Assembly (NCBI GenBank): GCA_902521615.1
Contig: CABYSJ010000003.1
Location: 28,767 to 92,766, forward strand
Direction of reading: 5' to 3'
DNA length: 64,000 nt
Source: an uncultured Pelagibacteraceae bacterium
Lineage (GTDB): Bacteria > Pseudomonadota > Alphaproteobacteria > Pelagibacterales > Pelagibacteraceae
The translations under genes and the position numbers were made by a program. Under the pieces are notes generated by a model, which searched no databases, was not told the origin of the DNA, and saw only the letters and a list, made by a program, of their open reading frames with translations. Positions 55,296-63,413 of the stretch are shown in pieces; the stretch's first letter is position 1; every line of letters begins with the position of its first letter.

Positions 55296-56570
55296 ATGAA
55301 AAATTTTTTAGATAAATTTTTTTCCAGATCAAAAAATCTTGATTATATCAGTCAAAATTTAAAACAAATTACTTTAACAACACCAGCAAATAAAATTTTT
55401 GAAGCAATTAATAATTTTTCAGAGAAAAGTGAAATCAGATATGTGGGTGGGTGTGTAAGAAAAGTGATAAAAAAAGAAAATGTTGATGATATTGACCTAG
55501 CAACAAATTTAACTCCCCTGGAAGTTTGTGAGGCTCTAAAAAATAAACAAATAAGTTATTATGAAACAGGAATTGAACACGGAACTATAACCGCAACAAT
55601 TGACGAATATAAATATGAAATCACTTCTTTAAGGAAAGACGTCTCAACTGATGGAAGACATGCTGAAGTAGAATTCTCTTTAGATTGGAAGGAAGATGCC
55701 TCTAGAAGGGATTTTACTATCAATTCAATTTATGCAGATGGCGATGGTAATTTATTTGATCCTTTTAACGGTAAAAAAGATTTGGAGGAAGGTTATATTA
55801 ATTTTATTGGCAATACGGAAAAAAGAATTCAAGAGGATTATTTACGTATTTTGAGGTATTTAAGATTTCATTTAAATTACTCAAATCATAACCACCAGCC
55901 AGAAATAATAAAAAATATAAAAAAAAATATTGATGGAATTTCAAATATATCATCTGAAAGATTAATCGATGAACTAAAAAAAATAACTAGTTCAAATGGA
56001 TTTTTAAAAATCTTTAAATATAAAGAAAGTTTAGAACTCATAGAAATAATTTTCCCTCAATTAAAGAATATTAAAAATTTTAAAAAACAAAATTCTTATG
56101 CTGCAGAGAATTTTTTAAAAATTGACTTTATATTCTTAATTGCACTTTTAGTGATTGATGGGACTGATAATGCTGATTATTTTCTTTATAAATTTAAAAT
56201 ATCTAACAAAGATAAGAAAAGACTAAAATTAATAGATCTTTTTTATAGAGAAAAAGTAACTTTAAACAACTTTACAGAGAAAAACTTGAATAAATTTTTT
56301 TATTTTAATGGGCGACAGGCTGTAATAGATATAATTAATTTTAAAATTTTTAACTCTAACAAAGTTGAGAAAAAACTAATCAAACTATTAGATACTTATA
56401 AAGAGAAAGTAATTCCAACTTTGCCAATAGGGGCTGATCAATTGATGTCTAAATTTCAAATTCCAGAGGGTAAAACTTTAGGTAATAAATTAAAAAGGAT
56501 AGAAGAAACTTGGGTTCAAAATGGATTTCAAATTTCAGATAAGCAGGTTCAACAAATAGTTAAAAGTTAA
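55296..56570 (+). CDS. cca: tRNA nucleotidyltransferase / poly(A) polymerase family
   Basis: The 424-residue protein is a class II nucleotidyltransferase that adds or repairs the 3' CCA of tRNAs. It has Arg-Tyr-Val-Gly-Gly-Cys-Val-Arg and the catalytic Asp-Asp-Ile-Asp-Leu-Ala-Thr near residue 66, Arg-Arg-Asp-Phe-Thr-Ile-Asn-Ser, and Glu-Asp-Tyr-Leu-Arg-Ile-Leu-Arg. A closely related poly(A) polymerase cannot be excluded. The ATG lies only 3 bp after the encoded CCA of tRNA-Gln, so no Shine-Dalgarno can exist outside the tRNA. The stop interlocks with greA (TTAA). Confidence 0.93.
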   Translation: MKNFLDKFFSRSKNLDYISQNLKQITLTTPANKIFEAINNFSEKSEIRYVGGCVRKVIKKENVDDIDLATNLTPLEVCEALKNKQISYYETGIEHGTITATIDEYKYEITSLRKDVSTDGRHAEVEFSLDWKEDASRRDFTINSIYADGDGNLFDPFNGKKDLEEGYINFIGNTEKRIQEDYLRILRYLRFHLNYSNHNHQPEIIKNIKKNIDGISNISSERLIDELKKITSSNGFLKIFKYKESLELIEIIFPQLKNIKNFKKQNSYAAENFLKIDFIFLIALLVIDGTDNADYFLYKFKISNKDKKRLKLIDLFYREKVTLNNFTEKNLNKFFYFNGRQAVIDIINFKIFNSNKVEKKLIKLLDTYKEKVIPTLPIGADQLMSKFQIPEGKTLGNKLKRIEETWVQNGFQISDKQVQQIVKS

Positions 56571-57043
56571 ATATATTTAACGTCTTTAATTTCAAAGTTT
56601 TTTACACCAGAGGGTGTATTTATTTCAACTAAATCACTTTTATTTTTTCCAATCAAACCTTTGCCAATTGGTGATTGAAAGAAAATTAGTTTTTGTTTCA
56701 AATCTGCCTCATCTCTTCCAACAATTTTATAATTAATTTTTTCACCAGTATCTAAATCTTCTAAATAAACTGTAGATCCAAAAATTACTTTTCCTTCATT
56801 GTTTAGTTTTGTAACGTCAATAACATTTGCTCTTGCAATAATATCGTTTATTTCTGTAATTCTTCCCTCGTTATGAGATTGTTCTTCTTTAGCTGCATGA
56901 TATTCAGCATTTTCTTTAAGGTCACCATGGGATCTCGCTTCAGCAATTGCAGCTACTATCTCAGGTCTTTTTTTTTCTTTTAAAAAAACCAATTCTTCCT
57001 TTAGTTTATTTAATCCATTAAATGTTATTGGCTCTTTATCCAT
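56567..57043 (-). CDS. greA: transcription elongation factor GreA
   Basis: GreA rescues backtracked RNA polymerase by stimulating transcript cleavage. The 158-residue protein has the N-terminal coiled coil with Glu-Ala-Arg-Ser-His-Gly-Asp-Leu-Lys-Glu-Asn-Ala-Glu-Tyr and the tip acids, then the C-terminal FKBP-like domain with Ser-Pro-Ile-Gly-Lys-Gly-Leu-Ile-Gly. I chose the ATG at 57043, which gives the usual length and lies past the hemF stop; the frame is open to 57064. Confidence 0.95.
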   Translation of the reverse strand: MDKEPITFNGLNKLKEELVFLKEKKRPEIVAAIAEARSHGDLKENAEYHAAKEEQSHNEGRITEINDIIARANVIDVTKLNNEGKVIFGSTVYLEDLDTGEKINYKIVGRDEADLKQKLIFFQSPIGKGLIGKNKSDLVEINTPSGVKNFEIKDVKYI

Positions 57044-57047
57044 TTTT

Positions 57048-57875
57048 TTATTTCCATTTTGCAATCGGAGGTAATGACATCAAAATTCCTTCAACATTAC
57101 CACCAGTTTGTAGCCCAAATTTTGTTCCTCTATCATAGAGCAAATTAAATTCTGCGTATCTACCTCTTTTAATATACTGAAACTCTTTATCTTTTAAAGT
57201 CCATTTTCTTTTTAATTTTTTTTTAATTATTTCATTAAATAGCACTTGAAATGTAACACCAACATCTCTGACAAATTTAAAGTCATTTTCAAAATTATCA
57301 TTTTTATAGTCAAAAAATATTCCACCTATACCCCTGGCTTCTTTTCTGTGAGGTAGAAAAAAATATTCATCACACCACTTTTTATATTTTTTATAATAAT
57401 TTTTATTATGTCTATCGCACATTGCCTTTAATATTTTATGAAAGTTTTTCTTCTCTTTTTCATCTTTTATTGCTGGGGTTACATCCATACCTCCACCAAA
57501 CCAATTCTTTGTTGTACAAATAAATCTGGTATTAAAATGCATTGCAGGAATATGGGGATTTTGCATGTGCATCACTATTGATATTCCTGATGCCCAAAAT
57601 CTAGGATCTTTACTTGCGCCCGGTATATTCTTTTGAAATTTCTTAGGAAATTTTCCATAAACTTTTGAAAAATTTACTCCTACTTTTTCAAAAATTTTTC
57701 CATTTTTAAGAATTCTATATTCACCACCACCCTCATCTTTTTTACTGCTTCTATTCCAAGAAGTTGATTGAAAATTTACTTTGTTTTTTTCAATTTTTAA
57801 AATGTCGTCACATATCGCATTTTGTAATAGCTTAAACCAATTACTAGCTAAGTCTTTTTTAATTGAAATATCCAT
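57048..57875 (-). CDS. hemF: oxygen-dependent coproporphyrinogen III oxidase
   Basis: HemF converts coproporphyrinogen III to protoporphyrinogen IX using O2. The 275-residue protein has the conserved blocks Ala-Ser-Gly-Ile-Ser-Ile-Val-Met-His, Met-His-Phe-Asn-Thr-Arg-Phe, Trp-Phe-Gly-Gly-Gly-Met-Asp-Val-Thr-Pro and Gly-Gly-Ile-Phe-Phe-Asp-Tyr. It supplies heme for the bc1 and oxidase complexes in this window. It lies 1 bp after trmL. Confidence 0.96.
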   Translation of the reverse strand: MDISIKKDLASNWFKLLQNAICDDILKIEKNKVNFQSTSWNRSSKKDEGGGEYRILKNGKIFEKVGVNFSKVYGKFPKKFQKNIPGASKDPRFWASGISIVMHMQNPHIPAMHFNTRFICTTKNWFGGGMDVTPAIKDEKEKKNFHKILKAMCDRHNKNYYKKYKKWCDEYFFLPHRKEARGIGGIFFDYKNDNFENDFKFVRDVGVTFQVLFNEIIKKKLKRKWTLKDKEFQYIKRGRYAEFNLLYDRGTKFGLQTGGNVEGILMSLPPIAKWK

Positions 57876-57876
57876 T

Positions 57877-58350
57877 TTATTTTAATTCTATTTGACGCAA
57901 ACTTTCTGCCAAAACAATGGCAACAGACGATGCAATATTAAGAGACCTTACTTGGTTATTCATTGGTATTTTTAAACGATTTTTAATTATTTTGTGAACC
58001 TTTTCGGGTACCCCAGCACTTTCTCTTCCAAACAAAATAGTATCATCAGGCTTAAATTTAAATTTAGTATAATTTATTGAACCCTTAGTTGTCATCAATA
58101 CAATTCTTTGTTTCTTCTTTGCTTCAAAAAATTTTTCCGAACTTTGATAAAACTCTATTTGACTATAGTCCATATAGTCCATAACCACTCTTTTAAAGCG
58201 TTTGTCTGATAATAGAAAGCCACATGGTTCAATTATTTCTAATTTAGCACCCAAACAAGCACAGGTTCTTATTATTGCAGCAGTATTCTGAGGTATATCA
58301 GGCTCATACAAAGCTATTTTGGGTCCTAAAATTGTTGAATTCTGTGTCAT
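57877..58350 (-). CDS. trmL: tRNA (cytidine(34)-2'-O)-methyltransferase
   Basis: TrmL is a minimal SPOUT methyltransferase that modifies the wobble base of leucine tRNAs. The 157-residue protein has Tyr-Glu-Pro-Asp-Ile-Pro-Gln-Asn-Thr-Ala and the knot motifs Leu-Phe-Gly-Arg-Glu-Ser-Ala-Gly-Val-Pro and Val-Arg-Ser-Leu-Asn-Ile-Ala. The start at 58350 is 92 bp from the divergent petA, so the promoters for both directions lie in that gap. Confidence 0.95.
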   Translation of the reverse strand: MTQNSTILGPKIALYEPDIPQNTAAIIRTCACLGAKLEIIEPCGFLLSDKRFKRVVMDYMDYSQIEFYQSSEKFFEAKKKQRIVLMTTKGSINYTKFKFKPDDTILFGRESAGVPEKVHKIIKNRLKIPMNNQVRSLNIASSVAIVLAESLRQIELK

Positions 58351-58442
58351 TCTTTCAGTAGTAAAATAATTATTTTATATTATATGAATTCGTATATTAA
58401 CTATTTTAAATCAAAAAGAGATAATAATAAAAGCTACTAAAA

Positions 58443-58952
58443 GTGTCTGAAAAAAAAACAAAAAGAAGAGATTTTTTATTTACGGCTACCACAGCTGTAG
58501 GGGCTGTTGGTGCAGCTGCAGTAGTCTGGCCAATGATAGATCAAATGAATCCAGACGCTTCTGTTAAAGCATTAGCTAGTACAGAGGTTGATGTAAGTTC
58601 ATTAACACCTGGAAATACATTGACTGTTTTATGGAGAGGTAAACCGGTATTTATAAGAAGAAGAACTCAAGAAGAAATTGATGAGGCAAGAAATGTTAAG
58701 ATGGAAGATTTAATTCATCCAGAAAAAGATGAAGATAGAGCAAAAAACCCTGAGTGGCTTGTTATGTTAGGTGTATGCACCCACCTTGGATGTGTACCTC
58801 TAAATGATAAAGGTGATTATAATGGCTGGTTCTGTCCATGTCATGGATCTCATTATGATACTTCTGGAAGAATTAGAAAAGGACCGGCACCCTGGAATAT
58901 GGAAGTGCCAAAATATGAATTTGTTGATGCAAATACAATTAAAATTGGATAA
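58443..58952 (+). CDS. petA: ubiquinol-cytochrome c reductase Rieske iron-sulfur subunit
   Basis: The Rieske protein passes electrons from ubiquinol to cytochrome c1. The 169-residue protein has a twin-arginine type anchor (Lys-Arg-Arg-Asp-Phe-Leu-Phe, residues 6-12) and the 2Fe-2S boxes Cys-Thr-His-Leu-Gly-Cys and Cys-Pro-Cys-His-Gly-Ser near residues 114 and 133. The start is GTG at 58443. It is the first gene of the bc1 operon, 6 bp before petB. Confidence 0.96.
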   Translation: MSEKKTKRRDFLFTATTAVGAVGAAAVVWPMIDQMNPDASVKALASTEVDVSSLTPGNTLTVLWRGKPVFIRRRTQEEIDEARNVKMEDLIHPEKDEDRAKNPEWLVMLGVCTHLGCVPLNDKGDYNGWFCPCHGSHYDTSGRIRKGPAPWNMEVPKYEFVDANTIKIG

Positions 58953-58958
58953 AGAAAA

Positions 58959-60221
58959 ATGAGTGACCATGATTACAGACCAAAATCGAAGTTAGGACAA
59001 TGGTTTAATGATCGATTGCCACTATTAACTCTTGCAAATCATTTAACAGATTATCCAACTCCTAAAAATTTAAACTATTGGTGGACATTTGGTGGAATCT
59101 TAACTTTTTGCTTAATCACTCAAATTGTTACCGGATTAACTCTTGCAATGCATTACATTGCTCACGCCGATATGGCTTTTGAAAGTGTTGAGCACATCAT
59201 GCGTGATGTTAATTATGGTTGGTTAATTAGATACATTCATGCAAATGGTGCATCTATGTTTTTCTTAGCAGTCTACATTCATATCTTCAGATCATTATTT
59301 TATGGTTCTTATAAAGCACCAAGAGAAATAATTTGGATAATTGGAATAATTATTTATTTGCTAATGATGGCGGCTGCATTTATGGGCTATGTATTGCCTT
59401 GGGGACAAATGAGTTTCTGGGGAGCAACAGTTATTACAAATTTATTTAGTGCTATACCTCTGGTAGGAGAGGGAATAGTTACTTGGTTATGGGGCGGTTA
59501 TTCAGTCGACAACCCTACGTTGACTAGATTTTTTACTTTGCATTATTTAATTCCATTTTTAATTTTAGGATTAGTTGTTTTACACATATGGGCATTACAT
59601 GTTCCTGGTAATAACAATCCAGTTGGAATAGATGTAAAAAAACCATCTAAAGACACTGTGCCTTTCCATCCCTACATCGTAATTAAAGATGGTTTTGCTT
59701 TATTAATGTTCATGATTGTGTTTGCTTTTTTTGTATTTTACGCACCAAATATTTTAGGACATGCAGATAATTATATCGAGGCAAACCCAATGGTAACACC
59801 TGCACACATTGTTCCTGAATGGTATCTCTTACCTTTTTATGCAATATTAAGATCAGTTCCTGATAAATTGCTAGGAGTTGTGGCTATGTTATCTGCAATA
59901 TTAATCTTAGCAGTTTTACCTTGGTTAGATACCTCAAAAATAAGATCCGCAGTATTCAGACCTTTATATAAACAATTTTATTGGATATTAGTTGCTGATG
60001 TTTTGATACTTGGTTATGTGGGTGCGATGCCAGCTGAAGGACTTTACTTGTTGATAGCACGAGTTGCTACGGCGTATTACTTTTTACATTTTTTAGTTAT
60101 TCTTCCTATTTTAGGGTTTAAAGAAAAAACTTTACCAGTGCCTCTAAGTATTACTGAACCTGTTCTAGGTGGTTCACCAAATTTAGCTGCCGCTAAAAAT
60201 AAAGAAAGTAAAATAGAATAA
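58959..60221 (+). CDS. petB: cytochrome b of the bc1 complex
   Basis: Cytochrome b holds two hemes and both quinone sites. The 420-residue polytopic protein has Ala-Met-His-Tyr and Tyr-Ile-His-Ala-Asn-Gly-Ala-Ser early on, and [13 protein letters not shown]. The Pro-Glu-Trp-Tyr quinol-site motif and the His ligands are also visible. It lies between petA (6 bp) and petC (1 bp). Confidence 0.97.
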   Translation: MSDHDYRPKSKLGQWFNDRLPLLTLANHLTDYPTPKNLNYWWTFGGILTFCLITQIVTGLTLAMHYIAHADMAFESVEHIMRDVNYGWLIRYIHANGASMFFLAVYIHIFRSLFYGSYKAPREIIWIIGIIIYLLMMAAAFMGYVLPWGQMSFWGATVITNLFSAIPLVGEGIVTWLWGGYSVDNPTLTRFFTLHYLIPFLILGLVVLHIWALHVPGNNNPVGIDVKKPSKDTVPFHPYIVIKDGFALLMFMIVFAFFVFYAPNILGHADNYIEANPMVTPAHIVPEWYLLPFYAILRSVPDKLLGVVAMLSAILILAVLPWLDTSKIRSAVFRPLYKQFYWILVADVLILGYVGAMPAEGLYLLIARVATAYYFLHFLVILPILGFKEKTLPVPLSITEPVLGGSPNLAAAKNKESKIE

Positions 60222-60222
60222 G

Positions 60223-61002
60223 GTGAAAAATTTTTATAAATTCTTTTCTATAATAATCATAATTATTGCTTCTAACTCATATTCTTTTGCTGCTGAAAAA
60301 GTAGAATATTTAAAAACTGATTGGAGTTTTAAGGGTCTATTTGGAAAATTTGATAGAGCTTCTCTTCAAAGAGGTTATCAAGTTTATACTGAAGTGTGTG
60401 CTTCATGTCATTCGATGAAGTATTTAAGTTATAGAAATTTAGCTGAGCCAGGTGGGCCAGAATTCTCTGAAGCTCAAGCAAAAGCTATAGCAGCTTCATT
60501 TGATGTAACTGATGGCCCAAATTCTGATGGAGATATGTTTATAAGGCCAGGTAAATTATCTGACAAATTTGTAATGCCATATGACAATGTAAAAGCAGCT
60601 CAAGCTGCAAATGGTGGTGCTTACCCTCCAGACATGTCTGTTTTAGTTAAAGCTAGAGGTGGTGGTGTTGACTATATCTATTCCTTATTACAAGGATATG
60701 AAGAGGCTCCTAGCAACGTAACTTTAGATGATGGAGTTTATTATAACAAATATATGTATGGTAATAAAATTAGAATGGCTGCTCCATTGTCAGATGGATT
60801 AGTCGAGTACGGTGACGGAACAAATGCAACAGTAGAACAGATGTCAAAAGACGTAACGACCTTCTTAATGTGGTCTGCTGAACCTCATTTAGAAGCTCGA
60901 CATCAAATGGGCTTTAAAGCGATAGTATATTTAATTATTCTTACTGTTTTAGTTTACTTTAGTATGAAAAAAATCTGGTCACGTGTTGAATCTGAAGTTT
61001 AG
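60223..61002 (+). CDS. petC: cytochrome c1
   Basis: Cytochrome c1 passes electrons to soluble cytochrome c. The 259-residue protein has a signal peptide (ending around Ser-Phe-Ala-Ala, residue 24), the heme motif Cys-Ala-Ser-Cys-His near residue 59, the axial Met region Met-Ala-Ala-Pro-Leu, and a C-terminal membrane anchor. The start is GTG at 60223, 1 bp after petB. The last 24 bases overlap the convergent ychF. Confidence 0.96.
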   Translation: MKNFYKFFSIIIIIIASNSYSFAAEKVEYLKTDWSFKGLFGKFDRASLQRGYQVYTEVCASCHSMKYLSYRNLAEPGGPEFSEAQAKAIAASFDVTDGPNSDGDMFIRPGKLSDKFVMPYDNVKAAQAANGGAYPPDMSVLVKARGGGVDYIYSLLQGYEEAPSNVTLDDGVYYNKYMYGNKIRMAAPLSDGLVEYGDGTNATVEQMSKDVTTFLMWSAEPHLEARHQMGFKAIVYLIILTVLVYFSMKKIWSRVESEV

Positions 61003-62052
61003 TACGTCTCCATCTTTCACAATATAATCTTTACCTTCTAATCTCATTTTTCCATTAGCTTTAGAATTTACCCATCCATCATTAGCTACGAAATCTTCAT
61101 ATGATATAGTTTCAGCTCTGATGAAACCTTTTTCAAAATCTGTATGGATTTCTCCTGCAGCTTTGGGAGCAGTACAATTTTTTTGTATAGTCCAAGCCCT
61201 TGTTTCTTCAGGTCCAGAAGTAAAATACGTATCAAGTTCTAAAATTTCATAGCCTTTTTGAATAAGCATACTTAGACCTGTATCTTTTAAACCAATCATG
61301 TCCATATAATTTTTTTTTTCATCTTCTGCCAATTCATTTATTTGGTTTTCAATATCCGCAGAAACAATAAGAGTGTTCTCTTTTCCAAATTTTTCAATAA
61401 AGTTTTTAGTATATTTATTTCCATCTCGTACGCTTTGTTCATCAACATTGCAAACATAAATCTTTGGTTTTATTGATAAAAGACCACTTTGGTTAAGTTG
61501 TTTTTTATCAAATTGAGATTTTAATATTGATATATCTTTATCATTATTAATACAGTCTAATGCGATCTCTAAAATCTTAAGCTGGTCTTCATCTATATTT
61601 TTTTTATTATTTTTCTCAAGTCTTTTTTGAATAGATTCTAGGTCAGCTAGCATCATCTCAGTTTCAATGATCTCAAGATCTCTTATGGGGTCAACATCAA
61701 GGTTAACATTTTGAATATCGTCTGAGTCAAAGCATCTGATCATATGAATAACTGCATCAACTTCTCTTATGTGGGACAGAAATTTATTACCTAATCCCTC
61801 ACCTTTAGACGCTCCTTTCACAAGACCAGCTATATCAACGAACGAAATAGTTGTGTTTATTGTTTTTTTTGATTTTGAAACTTTTGATAATTTTCTCAAT
61901 CTTTCATCAGGAACAGGTACAACTCCAACGTTGGGATCTATCGTACAAAATGGAAAATTTGCAGCTTGGGCTTTACTTGAGTTTGTAAGAGCGTTGAAGA
62001 GTGTAGATTTACCCACATTAGGCAAACCAACAATTCCACATTTAAAACTCAT
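60979..62052 (-). CDS. ychF: ribosome-binding ATPase YchF (EngD)
   Basis: YchF is an Obg-family P-loop protein that prefers ATP and binds ribosomes. The 357-residue protein has the G1 motif Gly-Leu-Pro-Asn-Val-Gly-Lys-Ser-Thr near residue 9, G3 Asp-Ile-Ala-Gly-Leu-Val-Lys-Gly-Ala and the C-terminal TGS domain with Glu-Thr-Arg-Ala-Trp-Thr. In place of NKxD it has Asn-Val-Asp-Glu, as expected for the ATP-preferring group. It overlaps pth by 1 bp and petC by 24 bp. Confidence 0.96.
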   Translation of the reverse strand: MSFKCGIVGLPNVGKSTLFNALTNSSKAQAANFPFCTIDPNVGVVPVPDERLRKLSKVSKSKKTINTTISFVDIAGLVKGASKGEGLGNKFLSHIREVDAVIHMIRCFDSDDIQNVNLDVDPIRDLEIIETEMMLADLESIQKRLEKNNKKNIDEDQLKILEIALDCINNDKDISILKSQFDKKQLNQSGLLSIKPKIYVCNVDEQSVRDGNKYTKNFIEKFGKENTLIVSADIENQINELAEDEKKNYMDMIGLKDTGLSMLIQKGYEILELDTYFTSGPEETRAWTIQKNCTAPKAAGEIHTDFEKGFIRAETISYEDFVANDGWVNSKANGKMRLEGKDYIVKDGDVLNFRFNT

Positions 62053-62612
62053 TATTTATTATTTACAGTACTAGAAAACAAATCTAATTTTTTGTCTATG
62101 AGTATTGAAATAGAATCTGTGATGTTATTTGTAATTTTTTCCAATCCAAGCATCTCATCCTCATCAAAATTTTGAAGAACAAAATCGCTTACTTCCATTT
62201 TATCTTTTGGTTTGCCAATTCCTATTCGCACTCTTGAATAATCTTTACCAATAAATTTATCAATTGATGCAATTCCGTTATGTCCTGCATCAGATCCACC
62301 AAATTTTGCTTTTATCTTTCCAAATTCTACATCTAGATCGTCATGAAAAACGATAACATCCTCAGCATCTATTTTGAAATATTCAATTAATTCCCTAATA
62401 CAAATTCCAGAGTTATTCATAAATGTCAGGGGTTTAATAGCATAAACCTTTTGATCTCCAACATTACCAGTTGTAAGAAGTCCTTTAAATTTTGGTTTTT
62501 GTTTTGAAAGCCCAAATTTTTTATTTATTGAATCTATAATTTTGAAACCAATATTGTGCCTATTATTTTCACTGTCTGGGGTTGGATTACCTAATCCTAC
62601 AAGTAGAAGCAT
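62052..62612 (-). CDS. pth: peptidyl-tRNA hydrolase
   Basis: Pth recycles peptidyl-tRNA released by stalled ribosomes. The 186-residue protein has Val-Gly-Leu-Gly-Asn-Pro, the catalytic His in Asn-Arg-His-Asn-Ile-Gly, Thr-Phe-Met-Asn-Asn-Ser-Gly, and His-Asp-Asp-Leu-Asp near residue 91. It follows rplY by 41 bp and precedes ychF with a 1 bp overlap, the prs-rplY-pth-ychF order usual in this class. Confidence 0.96.
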   Translation of the reverse strand: MLLLVGLGNPTPDSENNRHNIGFKIIDSINKKFGLSKQKPKFKGLLTTGNVGDQKVYAIKPLTFMNNSGICIRELIEYFKIDAEDVIVFHDDLDVEFGKIKAKFGGSDAGHNGIASIDKFIGKDYSRVRIGIGKPKDKMEVSDFVLQNFDEDEMLGLEKITNNITDSISILIDKKLDLFSSTVNNK

Positions 62613-62653
62613 AAAATATTAATATTGGAGGATAAAATTCAATTTTAATTAAT

Positions 62654-63367
62654 TTATTTTTTTTCTTCAGCAGGTTTTTTATCTTCACCTTCTTTTTTAT
62701 CACCATCAGCCGCCGGCTTATCTCCACCTTCAGCTGCCGCCGCTTCTGCTCCTTCAGCACCTTCTCCTTCAGCCGCCTCAGCCTCTGCAGGTTTTTCAGG
62801 TTCTTTCATAACAGTCGGAGCTGCTAGAGTTGCAATTACGAAATCTCTTCCTTGAATAGTAGGCGTAACATCACTATCAAGATTTATAGAAGAAATTTTA
62901 AAACTCTCTCCTATATCAACACCATCAAGATCTATTACAAGATTTTCAGGAATCTTTTCACTTGGACATTTAAGCTCAACTTTTCTTCTAACTATGTTTA
63001 AAACTCCGCCTCTTTTTAACCCAGGAGATTTTTCATGATTTAAAAATTTCACTGGTACTTCTATTGTGACTTTTATCCCTGCAACTATTCTTAAAAAGTC
63101 TACATGAATTGGTTCATCTGAAATAATGTCGTATTTTATTTCCCTTGGAAGAACTTTTTGAGGTTTTCCATCTACATTTAAAGTAATAATGCTTGATAAA
63201 AAATTTTCTTTTTCAATTAGTGATTTAAGTACTTTTTTAGATATATAAATCTTTTCGTTTTGAGCTTCACCACCATAAATAATTGCAGGTACATTACCGT
63301 TATTTCTAAGTGAATTAAGCTCACCTTTAGTTTTTGTGTTTCTGATGTTAGCGTCTAATGAATTCAT
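62654..63367 (-). CDS. rplY: ribosomal protein L25 (Ctc form)
   Basis: L25 binds 5S rRNA in the large subunit. The 237-residue protein has the L25 domain (with Gly-Asn-Val-Pro-Ala-Ile-Ile-Tyr-Gly-Gly near residue 27) and the beta-barrel CTC domain. The last 50 residues are a low-complexity tail of Ala, Glu, Gly and Lys. I chose the ATG at 63367; the frame could open three codons earlier with TTG. The tail is locally GC-rich (about 62690-62800), unlike the rest of the region. The product is 47 bp downstream of prs. Confidence 0.94.
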   Translation of the reverse strand: MNSLDANIRNTKTKGELNSLRNNGNVPAIIYGGEAQNEKIYISKKVLKSLIEKENFLSSIITLNVDGKPQKVLPREIKYDIISDEPIHVDFLRIVAGIKVTIEVPVKFLNHEKSPGLKRGGVLNIVRRKVELKCPSEKIPENLVIDLDGVDIGESFKISSINLDSDVTPTIQGRDFVIATLAAPTVMKEPEKPAEAEAAEGEGAEGAEAAAAEGGDKPAADGDKKEGEDKKPAEEKK

Positions 63368-63413
63368 AAAAAACAAGGCTTTTTAGCTCAAGTTCCTTAA
63401 TAACTCAAGGTAT

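Noticed and set aside
63369..63410. CTTGAG direct repeats and a weak CCTT/AAGG stem between prs and rplY
   Set aside because: The stem is only 4 bp without a good T-run, so I cannot call a terminator or operator.
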